Assembly (NCBI GenBank): GCA_947034885.2
Contig: OX344755.2
Coordinates: forward strand, 5,954,501 to 6,018,500
Length of the DNA: 64,000 nt
Source: Thuidium tamariscinum
Lineage: Eukaryota; Streptophyta; Bryopsida; Hypnales; Thuidiaceae
Direction: 5' to 3'
A program made the position numbers and the translations under genes. This document shows, piece after piece, positions 21,440 to 34,313 of the stretch. Below the pieces are notes generated by a model, which was not told the origin of the DNA, did no database searches, and saw nothing but the letters and a program-made list of their open reading frames with translations. Every line of letters starts with the position of its first letter. The stretch's first letter is position 1.

Positions 21440-23896
21440 GTATGTTCTTGAATCCCTAATGGACGCAAGTAAGTAGGGGTTACGGTTTGTTTTACCAGGT
21501 TCAAGTGGGTCGTGGGGAGCTTTGCTTTGTCTCTTCTTCTTTAGTTTTTCTATCAACGAATACGGTGTTTTGCACTGACTTCGTTGATATGGAATTTGCC
21601 TCCATTCGAATTCTATTCTTTTTACTGTAAGTCGGACGGACTTAGCCATTCTAAAAGCATGAATTTTCAGTCTTTTAGGGGTTAATGATGTTGTTTCGTG
21701 TCGTGGGAGCAGACTGGTCATGCCCTGTTTCGCAGATGATGCTAGGGTCTGGCCATCCCTGATGGAAGAGCCGTCTTCTTCAATCTTTCAGGAACCATTC
21801 AGTATAGCGCTGTAATTGTTTTGCACATAACTCGGTATACTTTTTCAGGATCCGTGTTATAACAACTTGAATTTGCGGTTTGGATTGCTTGGACTGCGTT
21901 TGTTGCAGTCTGTTTCCAAAACTCTGTTTTTTAGCTGTACTTTCTCACTCAATTTTAAGATTATCAAAGTGGTTAAATCATTACTTCTTTAGGTGTTGAA
22001 AATGGTAAGAACCGGGAATGAAACGGGTGTATGTTGTTTTCTCTTACACATGGTCCTAAACCACTATGAGTAATCGTGCATCTGTAATTATTCACAGCTG
22101 TAGCCTAGCTTTGTTGTTGCATTAATTCCAGTGTTTGATATCTTCAGTTCGTGGGACTCAATCGTCTAACCTTGATTGTATGATTAACTTAGACATACAA
22201 GGTAATGGAAGTGAACCTTGATTCCCCTCCCTTTTTCCAAAATTTCAAATAGGTTTAGAAACTAGCCTTTGCAAACTTAATTTCATTTTGGGGTCCAATT
22301 GTAAATCATTGTGATGGCTAAAATTCAGATGTAGAGCAAGGAGGTAAGAAATCGTTGTATGCAATTAGTTGGCATGTTTTGTCAATGAAAAGAATTCACC
22401 AATGGATTCACTTAAGGAACCTTCCGAAATTCAAATTGCCAAATTCACCCATATTCCAGTAGGATCTAGGTTTTGTTTGACTATTTATTAACCACTTTTG
22501 GCCGTTCCATGTGAACTTGGTACTTACCATTGCAAAATTAAGTTTGGTCCAATTGGTTTGGATCCACGTTGGCTCACCCTAGTATGCATTTACCTAATAC
22601 TAGTCCCACAAAATGAGAAAGTTTGACAACTTTTGTTGCTTTGTTGAAAATGAAGGAATTATTATTCTTTATTGTGCAATGATCAAATTTGGAATGTTGG
22701 AATTCATATTTAGAATCAAGGACCTAGAATTCAGAAGCATAGGTTACAAAATGACAAAACTAACTGCTCCAAAACTGGTATAGATTTTTATGTTTATCAA
22801 TAGTAATACTTTGCTATTTTTGCACTTGCTATTTGACTGAGTGCGACTACTTTAGGGATACTTGATCCTCCCATACTAAGTCTAAGTCATTGATTATGGC
22901 GAGCTTTTTTGCCTACTCTTATATAGGTGTTGGATCAATTCCACGAAGAGTCAGTATAATTTATTGGGAATTTGGTTTCATATGTAGGGGGCACTTGTGG
23001 AGGCTAGAATGAGAAGCACACCATGACTATCTGCTAGTAGGGCACCTTCACTATTGTTGCCTTGTTTCAGAGAGCTATGACTTCCTTCTCATAGGGCTAG
23101 ATTCAAAGTTTAGAGAATTTTCTAAGGACCAATGAATCTAGGTAGATGGTTTGTCCTTGTGTCTTTAATTTCTTTTGTTGTTGAAGTTTGTTGCCTTTAT
23201 TTTTTGAATGTGTACCACTCGCTTGTCGCTATCAGAGTTATTTGAGAAATCTAGCTTAAATGGAATCATGAGACACTTTGTTGTTACAACATTGTATGTG
23301 TGTGCAACTACAGGTTCCTCCTTGCAACTTGAAGAACAATCTCATGTGTGTCTTGGTTTAATATTTAAGCATCCATTAGTTAGAGAAGGTCAAAGATAGA
23401 TCATTGAAGAGAATAATTTGAATCTTAAAAGAAATTGGATGTGTTAAGAGGTGCGCTATCAGGTGGTCAATCTCCAATTGGTTTCCATAGAGCTCATTAT
23501 ATATTGTTGTATCATACCTTAGCCATAGTCACCATGCCTTAATACCATTGGCCGTATTCTACATACTCACTTCCACCTCATTTGTCTTCAATTGAAAGTC
23601 TTGGAAAAGACAACTTCAAGTTAATCTTCTATAAGGTAATGCCATAGTGATGTTTTTCAGAAATAGAATGACTTGAAGCATGGAACAAGGGAGCACAAGT
23701 TTGTCTACAAGCACGGGTGACAACGCTCGGTTAGTAGTACTTGTGAAATGAGATTTCTTGTATCATTCTTCACCAATCAAGCATATATTGTAACTCTAAT
23801 TGTCCCAAAATAGTGGCTCAACCTCAATTATAATGCAATGTTTAGTTTTGCATTCACTATTGATTGATTGGTTGGTACTTTAATTTGCAAGAACAG
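21440..23896 (+). other. Probable first intron of the TNL gene
   Basis: AT-rich, with no motif-bearing open frame. It begins GTATGT and ends AACAG at the TIR exon. If the first exon is placed elsewhere, this is simply upstream non-coding DNA. Confidence 0.4.
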
Positions 23897-26800
23897 GAAT
23901 TGTACTTTATTACCAAAGTACAAGGTGTTTTTGAGCCATAGTGGTGCACAAAAAGATTTTGTAGAACAATTGTGTGTGGACTTGGAGAAATGTGATCGCC
24001 ATTCTTTTCTTGACAAGCGTCGAGATTGCTTGCCTATTGGAAAGGACTTTCCAAATCTCATCTTTGAAGCTATTGAGCAATGTGAAGTTGGGGTGGTAGT
24101 TCTATCAGAGAAGTTTTTTACTTCAAAATGGCCCATGTTGGAGTTGGTGGCCATGGCCAATGTCAAGAAGAGGAAGCCCAACTTTACAATAATGCCAATT
24201 TTCCTTGGCATTACGTTTCCTCAATGTCGAGATTTGGATAACCATAAGAGATGGTTATCAATGTGGCATGCTTGGGCTGAACATGATAATAGGATTATTG
24301 TGCAAGATTGGGAAAATGCCTTGGGGTTGTTTGGCCCAACTAATGGCTTGAAGTACAACTTTGAATTGGGGGAAGTGAAATTTCGAGAGGAGATAGTTGA
24401 AGCCATTTGTAAATTGGTCCCCCCTCAAACAAGGTTTGAAGATTCCCATGTTCAAGGGAGGTCTCGTTTGTGCAAGGTTTGAATGAAAAACCATTACTTT
24501 GGTGCTTCTTAGTCCTTTTTGTCTTCGTGGGAAGACTTATAAGGATGTTGTTTGAATGCCTAGAAGTATCCTCTTACATTGGTAGTGATGATTTGACTTG
24601 TATGTGTAATTTCTTTGATTTTGATATTTATCCCTCCTCTCTTGGTTAATGTGTAGGTCATCCACAAAGCAATTGAGGAATCAAGAATGTCCTTGTTGCA
24701 TGGAGTACATGTAGTAGGCTTATATGGAGTTGGAGGTATTGGAAAAACCACCATTTGCAAAGCTATGTGTAATGAGTTATCCAAAGACTATCATGACAAA
24801 ATATGTCACGTTGAGTTGGGAAGTCGAAGTGAACAAGATATATTCAAAGAAGTGCTTAGAAAGCTTTCAAACAAAAACCTTCAACATTTAGAGGCAATGC
24901 ATGTAGACCAGGTTTGTTGAACCAACCACTTTTAGAAAAACATAGATACACTTTGTATATTCCATGTATTTGTTATTGTAGAGTTCATTGGAACAACTTT
25001 TTGTATCTTTTTAGTTGATTGAAAATTGTTTTTCTTCAACTTGTTGGTTTTGCACTAACCTTGGGATGTTATTGACTTGTAGTATCGAGACCATCTCATG
25101 AGAGATATGATGGATGTCAAAGTATTTTTGACAATTGACAATGTGTCAAGTGCATTTTCAAAGCAAGCTTTGACTCTTCTACAAGCCAATTATGGTCCCG
25201 GTAGTGTCGTGCTTGTGACAGCACGTTCTTTGAGTGAATTAACATCTTTGCAAATTGATGCAAGTGAATGCATGGAAATGCCGGAGTTGGAGTTGGAAGA
25301 AGCAAGGTCTTTATTCCTTCATCGTGTTGCATGTGTGCCTCCTTTATACTCAAGCAACAAGGATGACCTTGCTTTGATCTCATCTTGCATTGAGCGATGC
25401 CATTTCAAAAAAGGTCATGGCATTAGTTATCATTATCACCCACTTGCATTGCAAGTGTTGGGTGAACAATTGAGGTGTATTGGATATGTGCCATCAGGAT
25501 GGTTGCTTCTCTTGCATGAAATTGACTTTTTGAATCCTTTTGGAGAGATCCCCCACCCTATATTCTCCATCTTGAGAGTTAGCTTTGATGCATTGAATCC
25601 CCAAGATCAACTTCTATTCATGGATGTAGCCTTATTTGCGCCTTACAAGAGAAGTCGTAACATTTCATTCAAGGGGAACTTTTTTGAGTGGTTGAGTATG
25701 GTTCATGGAATCCCTGTGAGTAATGTGATGGAACGGGTGAGTATTCTTTGTTTGCTTAACGAGGGATGCAATATGTGTGACTACTTAATCACATAGCCTT
25801 TGAATTTTTGACTTTTGAGATTTTAGTGGTTGAAACTTCATTTGTGTCATTTTGTCCATTTTCAATTGGGATTGAAGGAATAGTGAGTATAGTTGTAATA
25901 GTTTATGGAGGTAGATGAGGTCATTGGAAGATGTGCTACTTTTGACAAGTTTGTTATTAATTTACTTGTAGTTGGAGAACTTGAAGAGGAAATCGGTATT
26001 GGAGAATATTCGTAGTGGATTTGGAAGAATTGGCATACATGACTTGTGGTATGAGTTTGCAAGATTGGAAACTAAAGCTGGCACGATTGAAAATAGACGA
26101 TGGATTTTTGAGTGGGACGAGTACAATGTGCTTGGAGAATCCACTTTGCCTTGGGGGGGTGGTTTTGTGAACTTGAGGCGGATGTTTTTCGTAGATAAGG
26201 GATTTATGAAGTTGAAGGATGTAGATTTTGCATGTTTCCCCAATGTGACAGTTTTGAAGCTTCATACAAACTTTGCAATTGGATACAATTTGGATTTGAG
26301 AGGTCTCAACAATTTGAAGAGTTTGGAATTGGAAAGTAGGTCGTTGAATTCAGTTGTTGGTCTAGGTTCGTTGCGGAACTTGGGCTTTCTTCGATGGTGG
26401 AGCATGCCATCAAATTCACCTTGCATCAATGAGATCAATTCTTTAACAAACCTTCAAGTGTTGGATTTGTATAGATGCAGGCGGGCACCTAATTTGAGCA
26501 AACTTGTTGTACTACAAGTGGCTTGTTTTCGTAATAGTGAGCCAATGGCAACCATTGAGGGATTGAGCTCAATGCACACCAACTTGCAATGGTTGGATTT
26601 GAGCTACTCCAAAACTTTGCAAAGTTGTTGGGATGTAGGTGAATTAGTTGCATTGGAGGAACTTTGTCTTAGATGGTGTTATAAGCTAAAAGAGGTGCCC
26701 AACTTACAGAAGTTGAAACAACTACAAAAATTGGATGTCAGTCGGTGCATCTTACTTCGAGCTTTGCCCGGTTTGGATGACCTTGTAAATTTGTTGGAGT

Positions 26801-27933
26801 TGAAGGTTGATTTTTGCTATCGTCTTGAGAAATTGCCAAACATGTACAAGCTCAAAAACTTGAAGATTTTGAGTCTAAGCTATTGCGGACTCATCAAATC
26901 TCTACCAGGTTTAGATGAATTGGTTTGTTTGCAAACCCTAAAAATGAAAGGTTGTAAGAATCTTACCAAGTTACTAGATATGCAGAAGTTGTCAAATCTA
27001 CAAATTTTGGAGTTGGATCCAAGCACCCCTCTACAATCTTTTGAAGGATGGAGCAACTTGATTTTGCTTGAGAGTCTAGAAGTTAGAATTGAAGATCTAC
27101 ATGATGGGCCTGATTTAGGCAAGTTTACAAAACTCAAACATCTCTCCATTTCTAGGTGGCAAAGCCATGAGTTTTCAAGCCTAGTGAAGTTGGTATTACT
27201 AGAAACTCTTACTTTGGACATGTGCAAGGGTGTACGTGTGTTGCCTGATTTCAAGAAATTATCAAGGCTATGGTGCTTGAAAATTCGTAGGTGCGAGTAT
27301 GAAGATTGGTCTAGTTTGTACAATTTGGCTAATTTAACAGATTTAAGCATTGAATATTGTAACAAGTTGGAAGCATTACCAAATCTAGGAAAGCTTGTCA
27401 ATCTTCAAGATATACATGTTAGGGATTGTGCCTTATTGAGAGACCTCCGTGGCATTCCTGGATTACAAAACTTAAATTGGTTGTACGTGGGAGGCAATCC
27501 ATGCCTTTATAAAAACTTGGGATCAAACCTCCACCGACTAACAAATTTGTACCACTTGGATTTGTCAAATGGTGCATTTACAAATTTGCAATGGTTGGCT
27601 TCTTGTTCAAAGCTAGATTATTTGAATTGCAGTGGATGTCCCATCCGCGAGTTCCCAGACTTGGCCAATTTCCCAAAATTGTCCTACTTCATCTTGAAGA
27701 ATTGTGTGAACTTAACAAACTTGACTTGCTCGATGCTTTTGGGTCCTAATTTTAGATATTTAGACATTAGTGGATGCAAGGGGTTGCAAGCTCTTCCAAA
27801 TTTGACCAACTCAACACATATGGATTACTTGAATGTGGCCAATATTGGGGTGGTATTGAGTGCCCAACTCATTAAAGACATAAAAGCACGTTGGCCTTCC
27901 ATTGATTTGCACTATAAGAAATTGGGGGTATAA
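23897..27933 (+). CDS. TIR-NBS-LRR (TNL) disease-resistance-type receptor
   Basis: Intracellular immune receptor. Exons 23897-24476 (TIR), 24657-24911 (P-loop), 25083-25736 (rest of NB-ARC) and 25972-27933 (MHD-like motif and LRRs); all inner junctions are GT-AG and phase 0. With the predicted 29-nt first exon the protein is 1159 residues. Motifs: TIR from YKVFLSHSGAQKDF (about 18) with the WPMLEL segment, whose Glu fits the catalytic NADase position; P-loop GVGGIGKTT (about 227-235); kinase-2 FLTIDNV (about 303), where DN replaces the usual DD; GPGSVVLVTARS; HPLALQVLG as the GLPL motif (about 407); IHDLWYEFA as the MHD equivalent (about 528); then some 20 LRRs with LxxLPxLxxL spacing to about 1140. 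The final seven codons (HYKKLGV) and the TAA come from an inserted CACTA element. Otherwise intact; may be a functional truncated allele. Confidence 0.92.
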
Positions 27934-28169
27934 ATGATTGTCCTAAATGACTGCAAAATAGTCATTTCGGACGACAATGACAGAAAAATGACTTTGAGCC
28001 TGTGAAGTCATAGTGGACAAGTCATTCTTTAAATGATTGCAATTCTATTATCACCATCCATTTTTGGCCTTGGATGAAAATAGATGACAAAGTCTATATG
28101 GCAGATGAGGTGGACAAACAAATTTTTTGAAAAGTTCGGGTAGCTGCCCATTTTTTAAGAAAATTTTGC

Positions 28170-28600
28170 AAACATAGACATCCACATCAGCCTATGAAGC
28201 AGTCATTTCGTAGTTGTGATACAATCAAAGCAGTGCTGACGTGGACATCCGCGTCAGAGTTATATAGAAGTCATTTTAAAGTCATTTTGTAATTGCAATA
28301 CAATTAAAATATTACTGACGTGGACATCCATGTCAGAGTCATATAGAAATCATTTTAAAGTCATTTTGTAGTTGTGATACAATCAAAATATTGCTGATGT
28401 AAACATCCACGTTAGAGTCATATAGAAGTCATTTTGAAGTCATTATAAAGTCATTATAAAGTCATTATGTAGTCGTGATACAATCAAAGCACTGTTGATG
28501 TGAACATCCACATTAGAGTCATGCATAAGTCATTTTAAAGTTATAATGTAGTCATTCAAAATTTAGGATGGAGTAAGTCATTTCAAAGTCACATATGAGT
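28170..28600. repeat. 79-bp tandem array within the CACTA element
   Basis: CTGACGTGGACATCC-type landmarks occur at 28236, 28315, 28394 and 28495. Spacing is 79, 79 and 101; the last interval is 79 plus two extra 11-bp GTCATTATAAA units. Each unit contains AGTCATTTTAAAGTCATTTT and a GTGATACAATCAAA segment. Confidence 0.85.
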
Positions 28601-29739
28601 ACATTCAAAGTTCTACACTACTATACCATCCACAATACATAATACACCATATATCATACATAATACATCACATCCAATACACCATCTATAATATGCCATA
28701 TAAAATATTTTATACATCATACATTACATTTGACACATGTGCCATATGGCTTCCAAAGCCTCTTAGTATGAGAGTAAAAAGGGATGAAATGACAAGACCT
28801 TTATACTAAAGGTATAGAAGGAGGCAAGACAAAGCATGTGGGATATATAAAATGCAGGAATTATGTTACAAGTAAAATTTTACACCTCATTTACACATAG
28901 CAAATCAATTTTTTTCAAAAAACTTTGAACTAAAAAAAGTTAGGAAATCAATTCTACTTTCATTTCCAAAAATCCGTTTTAGATTTTGAGCTTTAAATCA
29001 AAAGTTATAAATATATTTGCACTATAGTCTATTTGGGACCTTGTAGTCATTTTCAACCTTGTAGTCGTTCTAGAGTCGCATTGTAGTAAAACACAATCAT
29101 ATTGTAGAAATTCAAGAACAAGTGAACATCCATTAGGAAAATTTTCAGCCTTTGAAGGAGTTGTGAAGAAAAACAAGGGAACCAAGCCAAAAAAAAATCA
29201 AAATTAAAAAAAATGAAATGAAATCTATTTTTGAGGCTAGTGAATGGGAGTGCTTGAAATTGTAGGAATGCAGGAATAGTAAGAATGAATTGATTTTTAT
29301 AATATTAAAAAAATATTTTAAAAACTTTATATTAAAAAATGAAAAAATTATAGAAATTCAAATCTAATGAAGGATCAATGCTACCACATCAGAATGATAT
29401 TTTCAAAATTATAAGTTTTTAAATTTTTAAATTTTAAACTTTTAAATTTTAAATTTTAAAATTTTAAATTTATTATTATTATTTTAGTATTTTCTTAAAA
29501 TTAAATTTTGTAATTAAAAATTAATTAATTTTGTAAATTTTTTTGAAAAAAATTGTAATTTTCTAATTTTTTTTTCTAATTTAAATTTTGTAATAGATCA
29601 CTAGTCATCATTGATGATGACTAGTGATCATTGTTGCTTAAAGGGGGTGCAAGTATCCTTGAAGGGAACTCTTGGAAGGAAATTAGCCCCTTTAAGGGCT
29701 AAAATTTTCCTTGAAATAGTATTGTCTATATTAGCTTAG

Positions 29740-30500
29740 TGCCCTACTTGTTTTTAGTGCAAAACATTGTACTATAGTCTAATGAAGACTTTGTAGTCAT
29801 TTTAAAATCATAAAGTAGTAATGTGCAGTCTGATTTTAGTAATTCAAAATTGACTATTATCCACGTCAACTTAGTACTCTAACCTTTTTTAGTGCAAAAA
29901 ATTACACTCTAGCCAATTTTGGACTTTGCAATCATTTTAGAATTGCAAACTAGTAAGATATAGTCATTGAATAGTAATTAAAAAATGATTACTATTGACG
30001 TCAACTTGGTGCCCTAACCTTTTTTAGTGCAAAAAATTACACTCTAATCAATTTGGGACTTTGTAGTCATTTTACAATCACATATTAGTAAAACACAGTC
30101 ATTGATTAGTAATTAAAAAAATGACTGTCATACACGTCAACTTGGTGCCCTAACCTTTTTAGTGCAAAAAATTACACTCTAGCCAATTTAGGACTTTGTA
30201 GTCATTTTAGAGTCGCAAACTAGTAAAATACAGTCATTGATTAGTAATTAAAAAATAATTACTATTGACATCAACTTGGTGCTCGAACCTTTTTTAGTGC
30301 AAAAAATTACACTCTAGCCAATTTAGGACTTTATAGTCATTTTAGAGTTATATACTAGTAAAACAGAATCATTAATTAGTAATTAAAAAAATGACTGCCA
30401 CCCACATCAGCTTGGTGCCCTGCCCGTCTTCAATGCAAAAAATTGCACTATAGGCTATTTGAAACCTTCTAGTCATCTCAAAGTCATTTAATAGTAATAA
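29740..30500. repeat. 135-bp tandem array within the CACTA element
   Basis: The landmark AGTGCAAAA occurs at 29756, 29891, 30026, 30161, 30296 and (as AATGC) 30431, exactly 135 bases each time. Units contain CACTCTAGCCAATTT, GACTTTGTAGTCATTTTA and ACGTCAACTTGGTGCCCTA. A diverged further unit is visible near 29020-29110. Constant unit length with few indels suggests recent or homogenised amplification. Confidence 0.9.
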
Positions 30501-30735
30501 GTAGTCATAGTTTATGACAAACAATTAGTCAATGACATTTTAAATGAATTTCTACTAATGAATATCTAGTTTCATCCTTTCTCCATCCTCGAGTCATAAA
30601 CATGACTTCAAAATGACTTTAAAATTGTAAAGAGGGTAGAGTTGGTGCAATTATAGAAGCAGCAGTCATTGTTTAGTGAAATCGGACATGCAGTCATTCT
30701 TGCACAGTCATTTATACCCCCACTTTCTTGTAGTG

Positions 30736-30810
30736 TTGGTCGCCGACAAAACTTCATTTCGGATGCAAAGGGAATTCATCAAGGGATTTGGCATCGTACC
30801 ATTGGAATGA
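30736..30810 (+). pseudogene. Detached original C-terminus of the TNL gene
   Basis: Directly after the CACTA element, the duplicated TTG codon continues in the TNL reading frame for 23 codons (starting VADKTSFRMQ, ending GIVPLE) to TGA at 30808-30810. Removing the element and one TTG joins this to ...WPSIDL with no frameshift. So this is the ancestral end of the protein, now separated from the gene by 2.8 kb and presumably untranslated. Confidence 0.75.
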
Positions 30811-32702
30811 CTACACCACTTCGTTCTGGATGCACTACGACTTCCTTGGCAGATACTCATCTTAGTTAATGGTGTTAGCATCAAGAGCCTTGAGACTTCA
30901 AAGTTTTGTCAACTCATCTCAAGCCATCATAGGATTGGACTAAATGATGCTTCAACCAAGTAGTGGTCCTATCAAATCAAATGGTTGCAAAAACTTTCTA
31001 CTTGTGAGACATGCAAATCACATCTCAATTAGTTAGGTGGAGTTGCAACATGCTTGCAAAGCACTTTTTGCCCAATGCTTACTAGCTAGGTCCATATTGA
31101 AACCTTGTAGGAAAGCAAACCACATACCAATTTCCTACATTCCAAAGTAGTGAAGGGAATAATATTGTGGTAGAGCTAAAGCTTTTGTTCTAATGGAAGC
31201 TAGCAAGAGGTATGATGTGTAGAGCTTCATGTTCTTGTAATATTATTTGGTTCTTTATAGGAAGTGGAATAATTGAAATGGTTGCAACGCTCTTTAGTCT
31301 TTACTAGTATTAGTAGGGTGAGTTGCAATATAGGGAACTTGAGTTCAACAAGTTTGTTGATCTCTACAAGGCAACATTGTTTTGGACCTTGTATTCAAAT
31401 CTTAGAACCCTAAACCTCTAAACCCTACATCAAAGAAGGATTGGTTTTGGCTAAGATTAGGTTTTTAGCCTTAGTAGTAGATTCAAGCTATCATGCATTG
31501 ATTGCAAACTGATGTGGTTACAAATCTTAGAACATTTAAGTTTGTGCTTACAATGATTCATCAAGAACTATTTCTAGAAAAGGTTTATGCTTTGTTACAA
31601 GCAAGATTTTTGCTTCCATCGAGGCACAAGGAGCTTGTCAATTGCAACAAGTCCATGGAGCTTATAAACTTCAAATCCCATGGCATTTGACAACTGACAT
31701 GAAAACAATAGAATGCCTTTTTGAAGCAAAGAAGATTGCTTGTTGCTTGCATGTATAAGGCAAGCATTGAAGAGCCTTCTCTTTATTTTGTGTGCCCAAA
31801 TCTTGAAAGCCCTATTGCTTGCTATAGCATCTCAATTTTGATTTTGCTTATAGTCGATGTTTCACATGACTATGTTTATCATTGGTTCAATATTTTAGAG
31901 AATTTGGGTGTTCCCTTTTGCATCCGGCTTTCATTAATTTGCACTCATATTTACAAAGATGTAGAAGTTGTAGATCTTTCTATTTGAAGAACCAAATATT
32001 GTTGGATAGAATATTTGCAAATTTTGATGGATTTGCAAATAAAATTTGATCTTCTTTGAATTCTTTGGCATTTTGAAAAGACTCATAGCTTTGAAACATG
32101 ATTTGAGATTTTGTATATTTTTTGTGTGAATATTTCATGATTTTGAGTGAAGTATGACAAGACTTTTTGGGGACAAGGATGAAAGAGTGAAGGCTAAGTT
32201 GCAATATTTTTTTGGTTCTTCATAGAATGTGGATTGTTTTTGCCACATGTGATCTTATTTTGATCTTATTGATCAAGTAGCTCTTGTTTACTAATAGTAA
32301 GACATTCCATTTCAGTTCACAAAAGTAGATTCAAAATGGAATTTTGGCATGAATCCATGTGTTGAGATTTTTTGGCATTTAATCAAAATTGGTAGATGAA
32401 ATTACATTCAAAACTTCTCCAAACTAGAGTAGAATGACAAGCCTCATTTCATTAGTTATACTCCACTTCAGAAAGAACATTTTCACAACTAAAATATACC
32501 ATATGGATAGTGTAGCTCTATTCTAAATATAGCATTTGCAATAGATTATATTTCATAGACTTCACTTTTCACTTTCAACCAAGATGTTAGTTTAAGTTGT
32601 CTCCAGTATGAGGTTTGCACATGCAAAACTTCATTGACAAAAGAATCTTCTTACTGTAGGCCACCATCGATGTTGCCAACTACACATTCAAGGTTTAGAT
32701 AT
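30811..32702. other. TNL 3' flank and intergenic DNA
   Basis: Probably the original 3' UTR followed by intergenic sequence. Small frames (31502-31690, 31721-31987) lack motifs. No repeat structure was found. Confidence 0.4.
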
Positions 32703-33418
32703 GGGTGAATGCAAGAAACACTTGTACTATTTTCCATCACAACTTAAGTGCTAATTTGTTTTTCGGCGATAACTTTTGCATTTTTTCTCGAAATGACTTA
32801 AGATTTCTAGAGATGGTACTCATGACTATCATACACCTTACATAATTTTCAAAAATAGTTTAATACTAAAATAGTACTAGTGATCATATGTCACAAATGA
32901 TAATTTGGAGGTTTCTAGTACCAAGGAGTACCTTTTTTTTAACGAATTTGAGATGAAATTTAGATGAGATCGTCTTCTAGTAGACTTCTAGCTTTCAAAA
33001 GAAGGATTTTTGAAAATAGTTAAATTTATGTGATGTAGAAGTCTACAAAGCGAGCTTCTTTCTACTTGAATTTTGAAACATATACAATATTATTTTGGTA
33101 ATTCTTTTGGTGAATGACCATCTCCATAGAGTTGCTGCAAATGGCCACTTTTGAGTATTTACTTATTTTTACTATTTTTCCTGAATTAAAACATGAAGGT
33201 ATATATTTTCTTAAGGTTTGGCACTTTTCAAGCTCTCCTACTTAGAGGATTTTTCTATACAATTCCTTTTGTAGGTACCTTTGTCTTAAAGGTGTATACA
33301 TAATTCATATTTTTTTTTAAATTTTAAATTAATTTTCTTATTTTATAGTACTCCGAAAAAAGTCATGAATACTGTACTAAAACGCAACAAATAATACAAG
33401 TGTTTCTTGCATTCACCC
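32703..33418. mobile_element. TIR element GGGTGAATGCAAGAAACACT with ATAT flanks
   Basis: The first 20 bases GGGTGAATGCAAGAAACACT and the inverted right end agree, and the match continues for several bases. Both ends are flanked by ATAT (32699-32702, 33419-33422). Termini and interior words (GCGATAACTTTTGCA) relate it to 4402-5151. 716 bp, non-coding. Confidence 0.75.
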
Positions 33419-33422
33419 ATAT

Positions 33423-33973
33423 TTATATAAAAAGTGTTGTCATCCAAAGCCTTCAAAGTTGAAAATGGGGTCCCAAAGCTTTCAATTAATGGGTCTCATA
33501 AGTAACATGGAGAGCAACAAAATCTTAGTTTTTGAACTTTCATTGCAAGCCCTTATTCATTTTCCTTTCTTAGTCTTCTTTCTAAATCAATGTGTGGTTG
33601 TTTTAAGAACATATATTTATATCTTTAGCAATATTAGAAAATTGTAGATGCTTATCTTTTATAATACCATGAGTCCATAATTCAATTTTTTTCATAAATA
33701 TATTAAAATTTCTCATTCTAAAGAGTCTCCAAAGTCCAAACCCTTCAATCACTTGTCATTGGTAATCAATTTTTCATTCTTATTTATCCTTAAAAACATG
33801 ATGCAAAACCTCATTTTAATTAACACCTCAACTAAATTTCCAACCTCAGAAACTCAATTTGGGTTAAGAATGTTAAACTTCAAAATCCACATTCTTTTCA
33901 AAAGACAGTGTAGCATTGCATATCAGGCATCCTGAACACAATTACAATCAAATGAGATGAAGTTCAGCAAATT
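33423..33973. other. AT-rich spacer
   Basis: No gene, repeat or motif recognised; the short plus frames at 33459-33647 and 33753-33935 are not supported. Confidence 0.4.
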
Positions 33974-34313
33974 TTCATCATGCATGGCAGGAAGAATTTC
34001 TGCTGATCATGGCATTTAGATTATAGGAGGGGGCTCTAAAACCGACCAGGCATTTTCAACCATCCAGTAGGGGCTCTAAAATGGACATGTGAACTGTGGG
34101 AAAAAAAACTCTGAATTAATCTGGACTACAATGGAGCTTGATGAGATTTCTTTTAACTTCTTCAATGAATGGTTTAAGAACCACAATTGGTTCATTCTTA
34201 ACTAAGTGGCTAGGTGTCCTTTAATATAATTCAAATTAGAATGCGTTGTTCAACTACCTTCTTACAAGTATTAAAAAATCTAAAATAATGATTGAATCAA
34301 GCATTCATTTCAG

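Larger units (their letters stand above)
27910..30735. mobile_element. CACTA transposon (non-autonomous), 2826 bp, inserted in the last TNL exon
   Basis: The left end CACTATAAGAAATTGGGGG (27910) and the inverted right end CACTACAAGAAAGTGGGGG (from 30735) match over about 33 bases with four differences, continuing into GTATAAATGA. CACTACAAGAAA is the classic plant CACTA (EnSpm) terminus. A 3-bp duplication TTG flanks it (27907-27909, 30736-30738). The interior is non-coding: GTCATT-rich sub-terminal repeats, a 79-bp array, an AT-rich core and a 135-bp array. No transposase, so it would depend on an autonomous partner. Confidence 0.92.

Noticed and set aside
29740..30500. Possible CRISPR array from regular 135-bp spacing
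   Set aside because: The whole 135-bp unit repeats with no unique spacers; this is a tandem satellite inside a plant CACTA element.
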